The notes: generated by a model from the letters alone, not told the origin. A stretch of 64,000 bases of DNA from Antarcticirhabdus aurantiaca (GCF_009765365.1 NZ_VTOM01000016.1:1-64000), one strand, 5' to 3'; counted from the stretch's first letter, positions 43,697 through 53,153 are shown. A program made the numbers and translations.

Positions 43697-46195
43697 ATGA
43701 TCAGCCACGCTGACCGCACCTCCCATGGCCAAACACGCTTCGCGGTCGCGCTCGACTGCGCCGAGTTGGGGGTGTGGGACGCCGACCTCGTCAACAACGC
43801 CTGCTACTACTCGCCGAGCTGGAAGCGCATGCTCGGCTACGGCGACGACGAGCTGCGCGACCATCCGGACCTTTGGCTCGACTTCATCCATCCCGACGAC
43901 CGGGAGCGGGCGCTCGCCAGCGGCGACAGCCATCTCGAAGGCGAGGCGGAAAGCGTCGAATGCGAGTTCCGCCTTCGCCACCGGAGCGGGCGGTGGATCT
44001 GGGTCCTCGACCGCGGCAAGGTCGTCGAGCGCAACGCGGCGGGGCGGCCGACGCGCATGATTGGCGTCCAGACCGACATCACGGCGCAGAAGGAAGCCGC
44101 CGCCCGGCTGGCGCTCCTCAACCAGCGCATCGAGCTCGCCCTCGACGCCAGCGGCATCGGCCTTTGGAGCTACGAGACCGAGACCGGCCGGACCTCGTGG
44201 GACGCCCGGATGCGCGAGATCTACGGGCTCGGGCCGGGACCTGAGGAGGTTCCGCAAGGCACCTGGCACGCCCGCCTGCACCCGGACGACGCCGCCGCCG
44301 CCGAAGCGGCGGCGAGCGCCCTTCTCGCCGAGGGCACGCCGGTGCGCATGACCTACCGCATCCTGCGGCCGGACGGGGCGGTGCGGCACATCTTCGCCCT
44401 GTCGCGGCTCGTGCACCCGCCCCACCAGCCGCCGCTCGTCGTCGGCAGCATCTGGGACGTGTCCGAGCAGGTCGAGGTGTCGGACAAGCTCGCGGCGGAG
44501 AAGGAGCGGCTGCGCGTCATCCTGCGCTCGATCGGCGACGCGGTGATCGCCACCGATGCCGAGGACGCGATCACCTTCGCCAATCCGGCGGCCGAGCGGC
44601 TGCTCCTGGCCGAGCAGGCCGACCTCCTCGGCCGCAGGACGGCGGACGTCCTGCCGCTGCGGCAGGAGCGGACGGGCGTCCTGCTGCCCCCGTCGGCCCC
44701 CCTCGCCTGCGCCGAGCGGCGCACGACGGAGCGGGATGAGCCGGCCCTCTTCGAGCGCCGCGACGGCGAGCGGCGCGTCATGCGCGACACGGCCTCGCCG
44801 CTCTACGACGCGGCCGGCGCGGTGGTGGGAACGGTTCTGATCGTCCAGGACGTCACGCGCGAGCAGGCGCGCCAGCGCGAGCTGGCCCACCTGGCACGCC
44901 ATGACGGGCTCACCGACCTTCTCAACCGCTCCTCCTTCGACAAGGCTCTCGCCCGCGCGGTCGAGGATCCGGCGAAGCGCGCGGGCCTCGCCCTCCTTTA
45001 CGTCGACCTCGACCGCTTCAAGATGGTCAACGACACGGCCGGCCATGCCGCCGGCGACGCCCTCCTGAAGCTCGTGGCCAAGGCCATGGCGGCCGTGCTG
45101 CCGGCCGGCGCGAAGATCGCGCGGCTGGGCGGCGACGAGTTCGCCGTTCTGATGGAGGCGTCCGGGCCCGATGCGGCCTATCGCGCCGGCGGCGACGTCG
45201 TGAAGGCCGTCGGCTCGCAGCAGCTGTCCTGGGGCGGCCGGGTCCACGGCGTGGGCGCGAGCGTCGGCATCGTCCTGCTCGCGGACGCCGGCCCCGACCC
45301 GCTGACCGCGCTCTCCCTGGCCGACGCGGCCTGCTACGCCTCGAAGTCGCGCGGCCGCAACAAGGTCTCGCTCCACGATCCGGCAGGCGGCGCGGCCGCC
45401 GGCGGCTTCGCCGAGGTGCGGGCCGCCTCCGAGCTTCTGCAGGCCCTCAAGGAGAACCGGCTCCGGCTCTTCGGGCAGGAGATCCGCGACCTGTCCGATC
45501 CCGCGCGGCGCTCGCGCCGCATCGAGGTCCTGGCGCGGCTCGCCGGGGTCGACGGATCGCTGATCATGCCGGGAACCTTCATCCCGGCCGCCGAGCGCTT
45601 CGACCTCATGGGCGTCCTCGACCGCCGCGTCATCCGCCAGTCGCTCGATATCCTCGCCGGCCTCCGGCCGGCGTCCGAGGCGCCGGTGCTCTCGATCAAC
45701 CTGTCTGCCATGTCGCTGAGCGACCCGGAGCTCTGGTCCTTCGTGGAGGCGCAGCTGGGCGAAACCGGCCAGCCGGCCGAACGGCTCTGCTTCGAGATCA
45801 CCGAAACGGCGGCGGTCAACAACTTCGCCGCCGCCGAGCGCTTCGTGCGCGATGCGCGCCGGGCGGGCTGCCGGGTCAGCCTGGACGACTTCGGCGCCGG
45901 CCTGTCCTCCTTCGGCTATCTGCGCCGCTTTCCGGTGGACGGCATCAAGATCGACGGCGCCTTCGTTCAGGACGTCGCGAGGAACGGGCTCGACCAGGCG
46001 ATCTGCGCGGCGGTCGGCACGATCGCGCGCGAGCTCGGCGTCGAGGTCGTGGCGGAGCGCGTACCGGATGCGGAAGGGGTCGAGCTCCTGCGCGCACGCG
46101 GGATCGGCTTCGGACAGAGGCTTTACCTGCACCGGCCGGAGCCCCTCGCCTGGCTCCTGGACAGGGTTGGCGCCGCGGCCAGGCGCCTTGGGTGA
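43697..46195 (+). CDS. PAS-GGDEF-EAL cyclic-di-GMP protein
   Basis: An 832-residue soluble protein with three PAS-type units (about 12-130, 135-260, 275-395; for example ALDCAELGVWDADLVNN and ALDASGIGLWSYETETG), a GGDEF domain with intact RLGGDEFAV and DRFKMVNDTAGHAAGD, and an EAL domain. The EAL has changes: EVLARL replaces the usual EAL-x-R, and AERVPD replaces AEGVE(T/S), while CFEITET, LDDFGAGLSSF and KIDGAF are conserved. It may be a cyclase with weak or regulatory phosphodiesterase function. GGAGGCGG lies about 8 bases before the ATG. Confidence 0.92.
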   Translation: MISHADRTSHGQTRFAVALDCAELGVWDADLVNNACYYSPSWKRMLGYGDDELRDHPDLWLDFIHPDDRERALASGDSHLEGEAESVECEFRLRHRSGRWIWVLDRGKVVERNAAGRPTRMIGVQTDITAQKEAAARLALLNQRIELALDASGIGLWSYETETGRTSWDARMREIYGLGPGPEEVPQGTWHARLHPDDAAAAEAAASALLAEGTPVRMTYRILRPDGAVRHIFALSRLVHPPHQPPLVVGSIWDVSEQVEVSDKLAAEKERLRVILRSIGDAVIATDAEDAITFANPAAERLLLAEQADLLGRRTADVLPLRQERTGVLLPPSAPLACAERRTTERDEPALFERRDGERRVMRDTASPLYDAAGAVVGTVLIVQDVTREQARQRELAHLARHDGLTDLLNRSSFDKALARAVEDPAKRAGLALLYVDLDRFKMVNDTAGHAAGDALLKLVAKAMAAVLPAGAKIARLGGDEFAVLMEASGPDAAYRAGGDVVKAVGSQQLSWGGRVHGVGASVGIVLLADAGPDPLTALSLADAACYASKSRGRNKVSLHDPAGGAAAGGFAEVRAASELLQALKENRLRLFGQEIRDLSDPARRSRRIEVLARLAGVDGSLIMPGTFIPAAERFDLMGVLDRRVIRQSLDILAGLRPASEAPVLSINLSAMSLSDPELWSFVEAQLGETGQPAERLCFEITETAAVNNFAAAERFVRDARRAGCRVSLDDFGAGLSSFGYLRRFPVDGIKIDGAFVQDVARNGLDQAICAAVGTIARELGVEVVAERVPDAEGVELLRARGIGFGQRLYLHRPEPLAWLLDRVGAAARRLG

Positions 46196-46622
46196 GGACG
46201 CCTCTGCGGGCGTGATCCAAGCGGCCGGCCGGCAGGTATGCATATGCCCCGAACCCCAGACCGCCCTCTCGGCGGACGCCGGCGCCGAGCCCGCCGATGC
46301 GACCGGAACAAGGCGCCCTCGGTCCGCCGGCGTGAATCCAGGCCGTGGCGGAAGCCATCGGGATAACTCACCGATCGGGGTTAGGCCCACAGCGCGGACC
46401 CGACATGGTGAGCGCCGCGATCGGCGGCGAAGCTGCGAACCGCAACCCGACGGCGCGGCCGCCCTCCCCGGCGGCACGCCCGAGCACGGGCGCCCAGGGC
46501 GCTCGACCGCAAGGGGACGCGCCTTCAACGCGCACGTCCGGGGAACGGACGGCCTGCTGCGGGTTTTGAGGCAGCAAGGGCAAAGGGGGACATGCCGCCT
46601 TGCTGAAGTCGAGGTGCCGTCG
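46196..46622. other. intergenic stretch, nothing recognised
   Basis: The 427 bases precede the PAS-LuxR gene. Both strands have open frames with poor composition. No operator or terminator is evident. Confidence 0.3.
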
Positions 46623-48104
46623 ATGCAAGAGAGTTCTCCGATTCCGGAACTGCGCCACCGTCAGCTCCAGCAACTGATCACCGGTCTCGACGATGGCGTC
46701 GTTCTGGTCGGCTTCGACAGGGTCATTCTCTGGGCAAACGAGCGGGCGCTCGCGCTGCACGGGGTCAAGCACCTCGACGAACTGGGCTCCACCATCGAGG
46801 AATACAGGAAGCGTTTCCAGCTCACCTACCGCAACAAGCAGCCCGTACATCGCGAGGACTTCCCGATCGAGAGGGCGATGAAGGGCGAGACGCCCCGCGC
46901 CGTCACCATCGAGGTCTCCCCGGTTCACCAACCCGACAATCCATGGACCCACACGATCCGCTGCTTCGTCATCTACGACGAGGCCGGGGATCCGGAGTAC
47001 ATGGTGCTCGTCATCGACGACGAGACGGGGCGCTTCGAGGCCGAGGACCGCTTCGAGAGCGCCTTCAACGCCAATCCCGCACCGGCCCTCATCTGCCGGC
47101 TGTCGGACCTGCGTTACGTCAGGGTGAACCGCGGCTTCCTGGAGATGACGGGCTTCTCCCGCGACGATGTCGTCGGGCGCTCCGCGGTCGAGCTTGACGT
47201 GTTCGCGGGCAGCGCGGACCGGGACGCCGCCGTCCGGAACCTGCACGAGGGTCGGACCGTCCCGCAGACCGAGGCGGACCTCCGCGTCGCGAACGGTGCC
47301 GGCAAGCGGGTCATCGTCGCAGGTCAGCCCATCGAGATATCCGACGAGCGCTGCATGCTCTTCACCTTCGCCGACCTCGAGCCGCGACGTCGGGCCGAGA
47401 GGGCCCTGGAAGCCAGCGAGGAGCGCTTCGCCAAGGCGTTCGGGCTCTCGCCCGTCGCCTCGTGGATCTGGGACGCGGCCGACTTCCGGTTCATCGAGGC
47501 CAACACGGCGCTCGTCCGGCTGACAGGATACGCCAAGGAGCAGATAGTCGGCCGGACGCCACTCGACCTGCGCCTCTGGGCCGATCCCCTGGAACAAAGG
47601 AAGCTCGGCGCGCTGCTGGAAGGGGAAGGATCCATATCCGGTGCGGACATACGAATCCGGGTGCGTGACGGCTCGCCGGTGGACTGCCTGCTGAGCGCCG
47701 AGACGATCGACCTCGATGGCCGCAAGTGCGTGCTCTGCGTCATGCAGGACATCACGGAGAGGAAGCGCTCGGAGGCCGAGCTCATGACGGCCATTGAGAC
47801 GGTGATGTCGGAGACGTCCTGGTTCAGCCGCACCATCGTCGAGAAGCTGGCTGCCTTGCGCTCGGCCACCCAGCATGCCCCCTCTGCAGCCGGAACCGAA
47901 TGCCTCACCGAGAAGGAACTCGGGGTCCTCAAGCTGGTTTGCGAGGGACTCAGCGACGCGGAGATAGCGGAACGGCTGCGCCTGTCGCGACATACGGTAC
48001 GCAACCATCTCTCGTCCGTGTTCCGGAAGATTGGGGTCAAGCGCAGGGGAGCCGCAATGGTCTGGGCGCGCGAGCGGGGTGTCGCTGGCTCAGCTGCCCA
48101 GTGA
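46623..48104 (+). CDS. PAS-domain LuxR-type transcriptional regulator
   Basis: A 493-residue regulator with three PAS-type units (about 15-125, 145-265, 270-390; GLDDGVVLVGFDRVILWANE, FNANPAPALICRLSDLRYVR, FGLSPVASWIWDAADFRFIE) and a C-terminal GerE/LuxR HTH (LTEKELGVLKLVCEGLSDAE, LRLSRHTVRNHLSSVFRKIG). It has no receiver or kinase core, so it likely senses a small ligand or redox state directly and binds DNA. I start at ATG 46623 after GAGG. It lies just before the stress-protein run at 48.2 kb, which it might control. Confidence 0.9.
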   Translation: MQESSPIPELRHRQLQQLITGLDDGVVLVGFDRVILWANERALALHGVKHLDELGSTIEEYRKRFQLTYRNKQPVHREDFPIERAMKGETPRAVTIEVSPVHQPDNPWTHTIRCFVIYDEAGDPEYMVLVIDDETGRFEAEDRFESAFNANPAPALICRLSDLRYVRVNRGFLEMTGFSRDDVVGRSAVELDVFAGSADRDAAVRNLHEGRTVPQTEADLRVANGAGKRVIVAGQPIEISDERCMLFTFADLEPRRRAERALEASEERFAKAFGLSPVASWIWDAADFRFIEANTALVRLTGYAKEQIVGRTPLDLRLWADPLEQRKLGALLEGEGSISGADIRIRVRDGSPVDCLLSAETIDLDGRKCVLCVMQDITERKRSEAELMTAIETVMSETSWFSRTIVEKLAALRSATQHAPSAAGTECLTEKELGVLKLVCEGLSDAEIAERLRLSRHTVRNHLSSVFRKIGVKRRGAAMVWARERGVAGSAAQ

Positions 48105-48247
48105 TGAAGTCGTACGACCAAATTCATATCGAAATCAGCTAGGCGTTTGGTTCTTTTCCGCCAACTCGATGCGCATTCCTAAACCGTCCCGATCAGCGAG
48201 AACGTGTGCCCCGAGCCCGTTCCGAAAGCTAGGCGAGGTTGCACCGC

Positions 48248-49207
48248 ATGACCGACTTGAACAGGCCCCACATCCACGATGACGGCTCCTTCAACCGCCC
48301 CGGGCACGCAGCCACGGCCGCGGAAGACGCGCACACGATCCTCATCAACAAAGTGTCTTGGGGCGCCATCTTCTCCGGCGTCGCCGTCGCCCTCGTCGTG
48401 CAGGTGCTGCTGACGATGCTCGGCGTCGGCATCGGGATCGCGACGCTGGATCCGGCCACCGGCGACAACCCGGCTGCCTCGACCTTCTCGATCACCGCCG
48501 GCATCTGGTACGTGTTGTCCGGCATCATCGCCTCGTTCATCGGCGGCTACATCGCCGCGCGCTTGTCGGGCAAGACGGTCGCCACCACGGGCGCCCTGCA
48601 CGGCCTCACCACCTGGGCGGTCACGACCCTTCTCGTTCTTTACTTCCTCACCAGCACCGTCGGATCGCTGATCGGCGGCGCCTTCAGCGGCGTGACGAGC
48701 GCGATCGGCGGTCTTGGTCAGACGGTTGCCCAGACGGCGGCTCCCGCGCTCGCCAACTCCAACCCGCTCGATGCTTTCGAGGGTCAGGTCCGCGCTGCCG
48801 GAGCGGATCCTGAAGCCTTGCAAGCGCGTGCCGTGAACGCTCTGCGGGCGTTGGCTACGAGCGACGAGCAGGGCGCCGAACAGGCTCGCCAACAGGCCGC
48901 CCAGGCCCTCTCGGAAGCTCGGGGCATCCCGCTCGATCAGGCCCAGCAGCAGGTTCAGCAGATCGAAGCGCAGTACCGCCAGACGGTGGATCAGGCCCGT
49001 GAGGCTGCGACCCAGGCCGCCGATACGGCCGCCTCGGTTGCCTCGACGGGCGCTATCCTGGCCTTCATCGCCCTTGTTCTGGGCGCTGTTGCCGGCTGGC
49101 TCGGGGGGCGCTCCGGCGTCGTTCATCCGGTCTATGCCGATCGCCTGATCCCCAGCCGACGGGTTGTTGAGGCTCGCGATGTGCGCGGCACGGGCGGCAG
49201 CCTCTGA
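48248..49207 (+). CDS. membrane protein of the PhnA-like/stress-island type
   Basis: A 319-residue membrane protein: three or four N-terminal helices (WGAIFSGVAVALVVQVLLTM, WYVLSGIIASFIGGYIAARL, WAVTTLLVLYFLTSTVGSLI), a long Ala/Gln-rich helical middle (about 175-265), a final helix (TGAILAFIALVLGAVAGWLG) and a short soluble tail. Similar proteins in Hyphomicrobiales are annotated PhnA-like without a known function. It leads a run of stress-type genes in the same direction. The ATG at 48248 is preferred over a TTG three codons earlier. Confidence 0.75.
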   Translation: MTDLNRPHIHDDGSFNRPGHAATAAEDAHTILINKVSWGAIFSGVAVALVVQVLLTMLGVGIGIATLDPATGDNPAASTFSITAGIWYVLSGIIASFIGGYIAARLSGKTVATTGALHGLTTWAVTTLLVLYFLTSTVGSLIGGAFSGVTSAIGGLGQTVAQTAAPALANSNPLDAFEGQVRAAGADPEALQARAVNALRALATSDEQGAEQARQQAAQALSEARGIPLDQAQQQVQQIEAQYRQTVDQAREAATQAADTAASVASTGAILAFIALVLGAVAGWLGGRSGVVHPVYADRLIPSRRVVEARDVRGTGGSL

Positions 49208-49233
49208 GAGCTGGATCCGGAAGGAGCAGCGCC

Positions 49234-49671
49234 ATGACGAAGAAGGACGGCAACGTCAGGCTCGCAGACGATGCAAGCACACAAGCCGCGCTTCTCCTCG
49301 CCGAGGAACAGGTGAGGTTCGGCAAGCGCGAGGTCGTCACAGACCGGGTGCGGGTCCGCACCGTCACCCGCGAAGCCGAAGAGCTGGTTGCTCAGGATCT
49401 GGCCGGCGAGACCGTTGAGGTCACGAGAGTGCCGATCGGGCACGAGATCGATGCAGTTCCCTCCATCCGGGAAGACGGTGATCTCACGATCATCCCCATC
49501 GTCGAGGAGATCCTCGTCGTCGAGAAGCGCCTCGTCCTGAAGGAAGAGGTGCATATCCGCCGGACGCGCTCGGTGGAGCACGTCCAAACCTCCGTCATCT
49601 TGCGCAAACAGGAGGCCGTCATCGAGCGGCTGGGTGCAGGTGACGAAACCAAAAAGGAGAAAACCTCATGA
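49234..49671 (+). CDS. YsnF/AvaK (DUF2382) domain protein
   Basis: A 145-residue protein dominated by the DUF2382 pattern: LLAEEQVRFGKREVVTDRVR, then VEVTRVPIGHEIDAVPSIRE, then VVEKRLVLKEEVHIRRT. These beta-repeat proteins are linked to stress responses in soil bacteria, with no known activity. GGAGCAGC precedes the ATG. It overlaps the next gene by ATGA, and both carry the same domain. Confidence 0.85.
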   Translation: MTKKDGNVRLADDASTQAALLLAEEQVRFGKREVVTDRVRVRTVTREAEELVAQDLAGETVEVTRVPIGHEIDAVPSIREDGDLTIIPIVEEILVVEKRLVLKEEVHIRRTRSVEHVQTSVILRKQEAVIERLGAGDETKKEKTS

Positions 49672-50639
49672 GCCGGACGATCACCGCCTACTTCGACAGC
49701 CGCACGGAAGCTCAGAATGCCTACGATCAGCTCCTGGCCGCAGGCATTACACCGAGCGAAATCAGCATCCATGACTCCAGCAGCACTGCCGCGAGCACGA
49801 GCGGATCGACAGGAACGGGCGAGGACAAGGGGTTCTGGGCCTCCCTCGGCGACGTCTTCATGCCCGATGAAGATCGCTACTCCTACTCCGAAGGCTTGCG
49901 CCGGGGTGGCTCGGTTCTGACCGTCAGGGCTGACAACGCCGACTTCAACGTGGTGTCGGACATCCTTGAGAATGCCGGTGCCGCCGATCTCGACACGAAG
50001 GAAGCGCAGTGGCGCTCTGAGGGCTGGAGCGGCTACGACGCAGGCACGGCAAGCACCAGCACGACTGCTACGAGCGCGACCGGCACGGCCGGCACCGCTT
50101 ACACGGACCTCGGCACCACCTCGACCTCGACCTCGACTGGGTATGGCGCGGCAGGAACGTCTGCGAGCAGCACCGGCTACGCCGCCCCTGAAGGCGTGGA
50201 GGCGCGCTCCGACTACATCCCCGTAGCGGAAGAGCAGGTTCGGGTTGGCAAGCGCGAGGTCGATCATGGGCGGGTGCGCATCCGCTCCTACGTCGTGGAA
50301 ACGCCGGTCGAGGAGAGCGTCGCGCTGCGCAACGAGACGGTTCGCGTCGAGCGCAACCCGGTCAATCGCGCCGCGACGGACGCCGACCACTTGTTCCGCG
50401 AGCAGGTGATCGAGGCAGAGGCACGCGGCGAGGAGGCGGTGGTCTCCAAGGAAGCGCGCGTCGTCGAGGAAGTGCGCCTCGACAAGGATGTCGAGGTCCG
50501 TGACGAGACGATCCGCGACAGCGTGCGCCGGACTGAAGTCGAGATCGAGGACGAGCGTACCGGTCGCACTTTGGGCGGCACGACCGTGAGCGAGGACGAA
50601 CTCGCCCGCCGCCGCGGTGGAAGCGGCACCGGCTACTGA
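49668..50639 (+). CDS. general stress protein 17M-like plus DUF2382 protein
   Basis: A 323-residue protein with an N-terminal general-stress-17M-like domain (SRTITAYFDSRTEAQNAYDQ, LRRGGSVLTVRADNADFNVV), a Ser/Thr/Gly/Ala-rich low-complexity linker (about 125-175) and a C-terminal DUF2382 domain (AEEQVRVGKREVDHGRVRI...VREVRLDKDVEVRDE-like). It begins within the stop of the previous DUF2382 gene. The shared domain indicates a duplicated pair. It is probably cytoplasmic and stress-induced. Confidence 0.88.
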   Translation: MSRTITAYFDSRTEAQNAYDQLLAAGITPSEISIHDSSSTAASTSGSTGTGEDKGFWASLGDVFMPDEDRYSYSEGLRRGGSVLTVRADNADFNVVSDILENAGAADLDTKEAQWRSEGWSGYDAGTASTSTTATSATGTAGTAYTDLGTTSTSTSTGYGAAGTSASSTGYAAPEGVEARSDYIPVAEEQVRVGKREVDHGRVRIRSYVVETPVEESVALRNETVRVERNPVNRAATDADHLFREQVIEAEARGEEAVVSKEARVVEEVRLDKDVEVRDETIRDSVRRTEVEIEDERTGRTLGGTTVSEDELARRRGGSGTGY

Positions 50640-50655
50640 ACCAGGAACCACGACT

Positions 50656-50682
50656 CGGCCGGTGGGCTTGCTCCACCGGCCG
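50656..50682. terminator. strong hairpin between the DUF2382 gene and the YidB-like gene
   Basis: CGGCCGGTGG (50656-50665) and CCACCGGCCG (50673-50682) form a perfect 10-bp stem with a 7-base loop, 17 bases after the stop. There is no T tract, so it may be a mRNA-stabilising hairpin or an attenuator rather than a full terminator. Confidence 0.55.
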
Positions 50683-50708
50683 TGCGAAGGGCGCAAAGGA
50701 GGTAAGTC

Positions 50709-51239
50709 ATGGGACTTCTGGATCAGGTCATCGGCAACGTGCTGGGCCAGCAGCAGGGCTACCAGCAGGGTAGCACCGGCGGGTTGGGTGGAGGCTTCGG
50801 CGGCGCGAGCGGCGGAGGCATGTCGCCGCTCGTCATGGCCCTGATGGCTCTGCTCGCCTCGAGGTCAGGCAGTGGGATGGGAGGCGGTCTCGGCGGCTTG
50901 CTCGGTGGCATCACCGGAGGCGCGAGCGCAGGCGGAATGGGCGGTGCCGGCATGGGGGCTGGAGGCATGGGAGGGCTCGGCGGGCTCATCGACATGTTCC
51001 AGAGGAGCGGCCATGGCGACGTGGCGAACTCTTGGATTGGCTCTGGTCCGAACCGGCAGATCGCCCCGCACCAGCTCGGTGAGGCGCTCGGGCCGGACAC
51101 TGTTCATGCGCTGTCGCAGCAGACCGGAATGGGACGCGACGATCTTCTCTCCCAACTTTCCCAGGTGCTGCCGGGCGTTGTCGATGGAATGACGCCGCAT
51201 GGACGCATGCCGACGGAGGACGAGTCATCGAGGTGGTAG
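50709..51239 (+). CDS. YidB-like (DUF937) protein
   Basis: A 176-residue protein with a Gly/Met-rich middle (about 20-95) and a C-terminal domain typical of the YidB/DUF937 family: MFQRSGHGDVANSWIGSGPN, LGPDTVHALSQQTGMGRDDL, QVLPGVVDGMTPHGRMP. Family members are small proteins of unknown function, usually cytoplasmic. AAGGAGGT lies 7 bases before the ATG. Confidence 0.9.
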   Translation: MGLLDQVIGNVLGQQQGYQQGSTGGLGGGFGGASGGGMSPLVMALMALLASRSGSGMGGGLGGLLGGITGGASAGGMGGAGMGAGGMGGLGGLIDMFQRSGHGDVANSWIGSGPNRQIAPHQLGEALGPDTVHALSQQTGMGRDDLLSQLSQVLPGVVDGMTPHGRMPTEDESSRW

Positions 51240-51393
51240 GAGGCGGCTGTGCCTCCGGAGCCATGTCGTATTATTGGTGGATGCTCCACCATAAACAACC
51301 GAGACCGGAAGAGGTTGGGGTCAATCTAACTGGAGGGTGGCGGCGGTGATCCCTGCCGAGCATAGTTCTGCGAACTGTGAGGGGGAGGGCGGA

Positions 51394-51483
51394 GTGAGCG
51401 ATACTGACATCATAGCAGCTCTCTTCTCCGCCGCTCTCATCATCTTTGTTATCCTGCTCGCAATCTTCTTCGTTCATGCGTAA
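51394..51483 (+). CDS. tiny single-helix membrane protein (29 residues)
   Basis: A GTG at 51394 follows GGGGGAGGGCGGA, a strong ribosome site. The product (MSDTDIIAALFSAALIIFVI then LLAIFFVHA) is almost entirely one membrane helix. An in-frame GTG at 51346, also after a good site (GGAGGG), would add 16 residues. Such small membrane proteins are often regulatory. It precedes the IS at 51555. Confidence 0.45.
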   Translation: MSDTDIIAALFSAALIIFVILLAIFFVHA

Positions 51484-51554
51484 TGTAGTTGTCAGGGTTG
51501 GGTGCGGTCGCTCTTCAAGCGACAGCCGTCTGGAGCTTCGAGTGGGCTCCTAAT

Positions 51555-53018
51555 CTCGACTTTGGCCAATCCGATGGTGTGGCGAGCGGAGCAGTGTGAC
51601 GAAGCGGGCATGACGGATAGGCTTGGAGTGTCCCGACCAAGAGACGTCCGATGCCCGATCTGCCCACCTGCTTCGCCGGCCTCATCCTGGCGTTCAAGCC
51701 GCTGTTCGTCCACCGCTCGTGGCGGCATGCGCAAATCCTGATGATCGGCGCGATCCTGACGCCGGGCCAGCGCACGGTGACGAGCGTCCTGCGCATCATG
51801 GGCCGGGCGCAGGATCGGCGGTTCGTGAACGTCCACCGCATCCTCAATCGCGCCGCCTGGTGCCCTCGCACCGGCGGGCGCATTTTGCTCGGGCTGCTGA
51901 TTGCCGCCTTCGTGCCGCGCGGTCCCGTGGTGCTCGGGATCGACGACACGATCGAGCGCCGTCGCGGCAGGCGCATCGCGGCCAAGGGCATCTACCGCGA
52001 TCCGGTGCGCTCGTCCGACAGCCATTTCGTCAAAGCGAGCGGCCTGCGCTGGATGAGCCTGATGCTGCTCGCGCCGATCCCCTGGGCAGGGCGCATCTGG
52101 GCGCTGCCCTTCCTCACGGCCCTGGTGCCGTCCGAACGCGCCTGCCGCGAGCGGGGTCGTCGGCACAAGCCGCTTCTCGACATCGGGCGCCAACTCGCCC
52201 TTCAGGCCCGGCGCTGGCTGCCGGGGCGTGACCTCGTGCTGGTGGGCGACGGCGGCTTCTGCGCCCTCAATTTCCTCGACGCCATGCGTCGTGGCCGCAT
52301 CACGGCCGTCACTCGCCTTCGGCTTGACGCAGCCCTCTACGAGCCCGCCCCGCCGCGGCCGCCGGGCACGATCGGACGTCCGCGCACCAAGGGTGCGCGA
52401 CTGCCCACGCTCGCCGCGACCCTCGCGGCCGAAGATACCCTCTGGCATCGGCTCACCGTGCCGGGCTGGTATGGGCCAAACCCGTGCAGCATCGAGGTCG
52501 TCTCCGGCACCGCAGTGTGGCGGCACGGCGGCCTGCCCGTCGTGCCGATCCGCTGGGTGCTCGTACGCGATCCTCAGAACCGCTTCCCGCCGCAGTCCTT
52601 GCTGTGTACCGACCTCGCCTGCGACGCCTCCCAGATCCTGTCGTGGTTCGTGCGGCGGTGGAGCGTCGAGGTCACCTTCCAGGAAGCGCGCGCCCATCTG
52701 GGCGTCGAGACCCAGCGCCAGTGGTCGGACACCGCGATCGCCCGCACCACGCCTTGCCTGCTCGCCCTGTTCTCGATCGTCACGCTCCTGGCCGCCCGGC
52801 TCCCGGCCCGCCAACGGCGATCGTTCGCCACGGCCGCATGGTATCACAAGCCGCGCCCGACCTTCGCCGACGCCCTCGCCGCCGTGCGCTGGGCGACCTG
52901 GCGCGAGAGGACTTTGGCGACATCGCCGCGCAGACAACCCCGTACGAAACCCCGCTTCCGACTGCCAAGCCCCTGGGCCTACGCCCTCTGTCACGCCGCA
53001 TGAATGGCCAAAGTCGAG
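51555..53018 (+). mobile_element. complete insertion sequence with a DDE transposase (IS701/IS4-like)
   Basis: Perfect 14-bp terminal inverted repeats, CTCGACTTTGGCCA (51555-51568) and TGGCCAAAGTCGAG (53005-53018), bound a 1.46-kb element with a single transposase gene. No target duplication is apparent (left flank CTAAT, right flank TCAAG). Confidence 0.8.
51651..53003 (+). CDS. DDE transposase (IS701/IS4 clan)
   Basis: The 450-residue transposase has an N-terminal alpha-helical part (LTPGQRTVTSVLRIMGRAQ), the first catalytic Asp in VLGIDDTIERRRGRRIAAKG, a second in LVGDGGFCALNF, and a late Glu-containing region SWFVRRWSVEVTFQEARAHL that includes the YREK-like E. It resembles DDE_5/IS701-type proteins common in Methylobacterium-like genomes, but the exact IS family is not certain by eye. 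The frame is complete. Confidence 0.88.
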   Translation: MPDLPTCFAGLILAFKPLFVHRSWRHAQILMIGAILTPGQRTVTSVLRIMGRAQDRRFVNVHRILNRAAWCPRTGGRILLGLLIAAFVPRGPVVLGIDDTIERRRGRRIAAKGIYRDPVRSSDSHFVKASGLRWMSLMLLAPIPWAGRIWALPFLTALVPSERACRERGRRHKPLLDIGRQLALQARRWLPGRDLVLVGDGGFCALNFLDAMRRGRITAVTRLRLDAALYEPAPPRPPGTIGRPRTKGARLPTLAATLAAEDTLWHRLTVPGWYGPNPCSIEVVSGTAVWRHGGLPVVPIRWVLVRDPQNRFPPQSLLCTDLACDASQILSWFVRRWSVEVTFQEARAHLGVETQRQWSDTAIARTTPCLLALFSIVTLLAARLPARQRRSFATAAWYHKPRPTFADALAAVRWATWRERTLATSPRRQPRTKPRFRLPSPWAYALCHAA

Positions 53019-53153
53019 TCAAGGGCACATGACGCAAGGATGCCTCGCAAAATCACGACGTCGCGACGGTTACACATGGAATTCGACCAGCACGCCGCTT
53101 GCTGCATTCTTTTTCTGTTTCGTATCCACATGCCCACGGACAGACGGAAACAG

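Noticed and set aside
43556-46528. Minus-strand frame of nearly 1000 codons opposite the PAS-GGDEF-EAL gene
   Set aside because: Antisense reading of a gene with clear GGDEF and EAL motifs on the plus strand.
48190-48240. Possible EcfG-type promoter (GAAC...CGTT) before the stress-gene run
   Set aside because: The -35 element is off consensus and the spacing is about 15, too short to claim.
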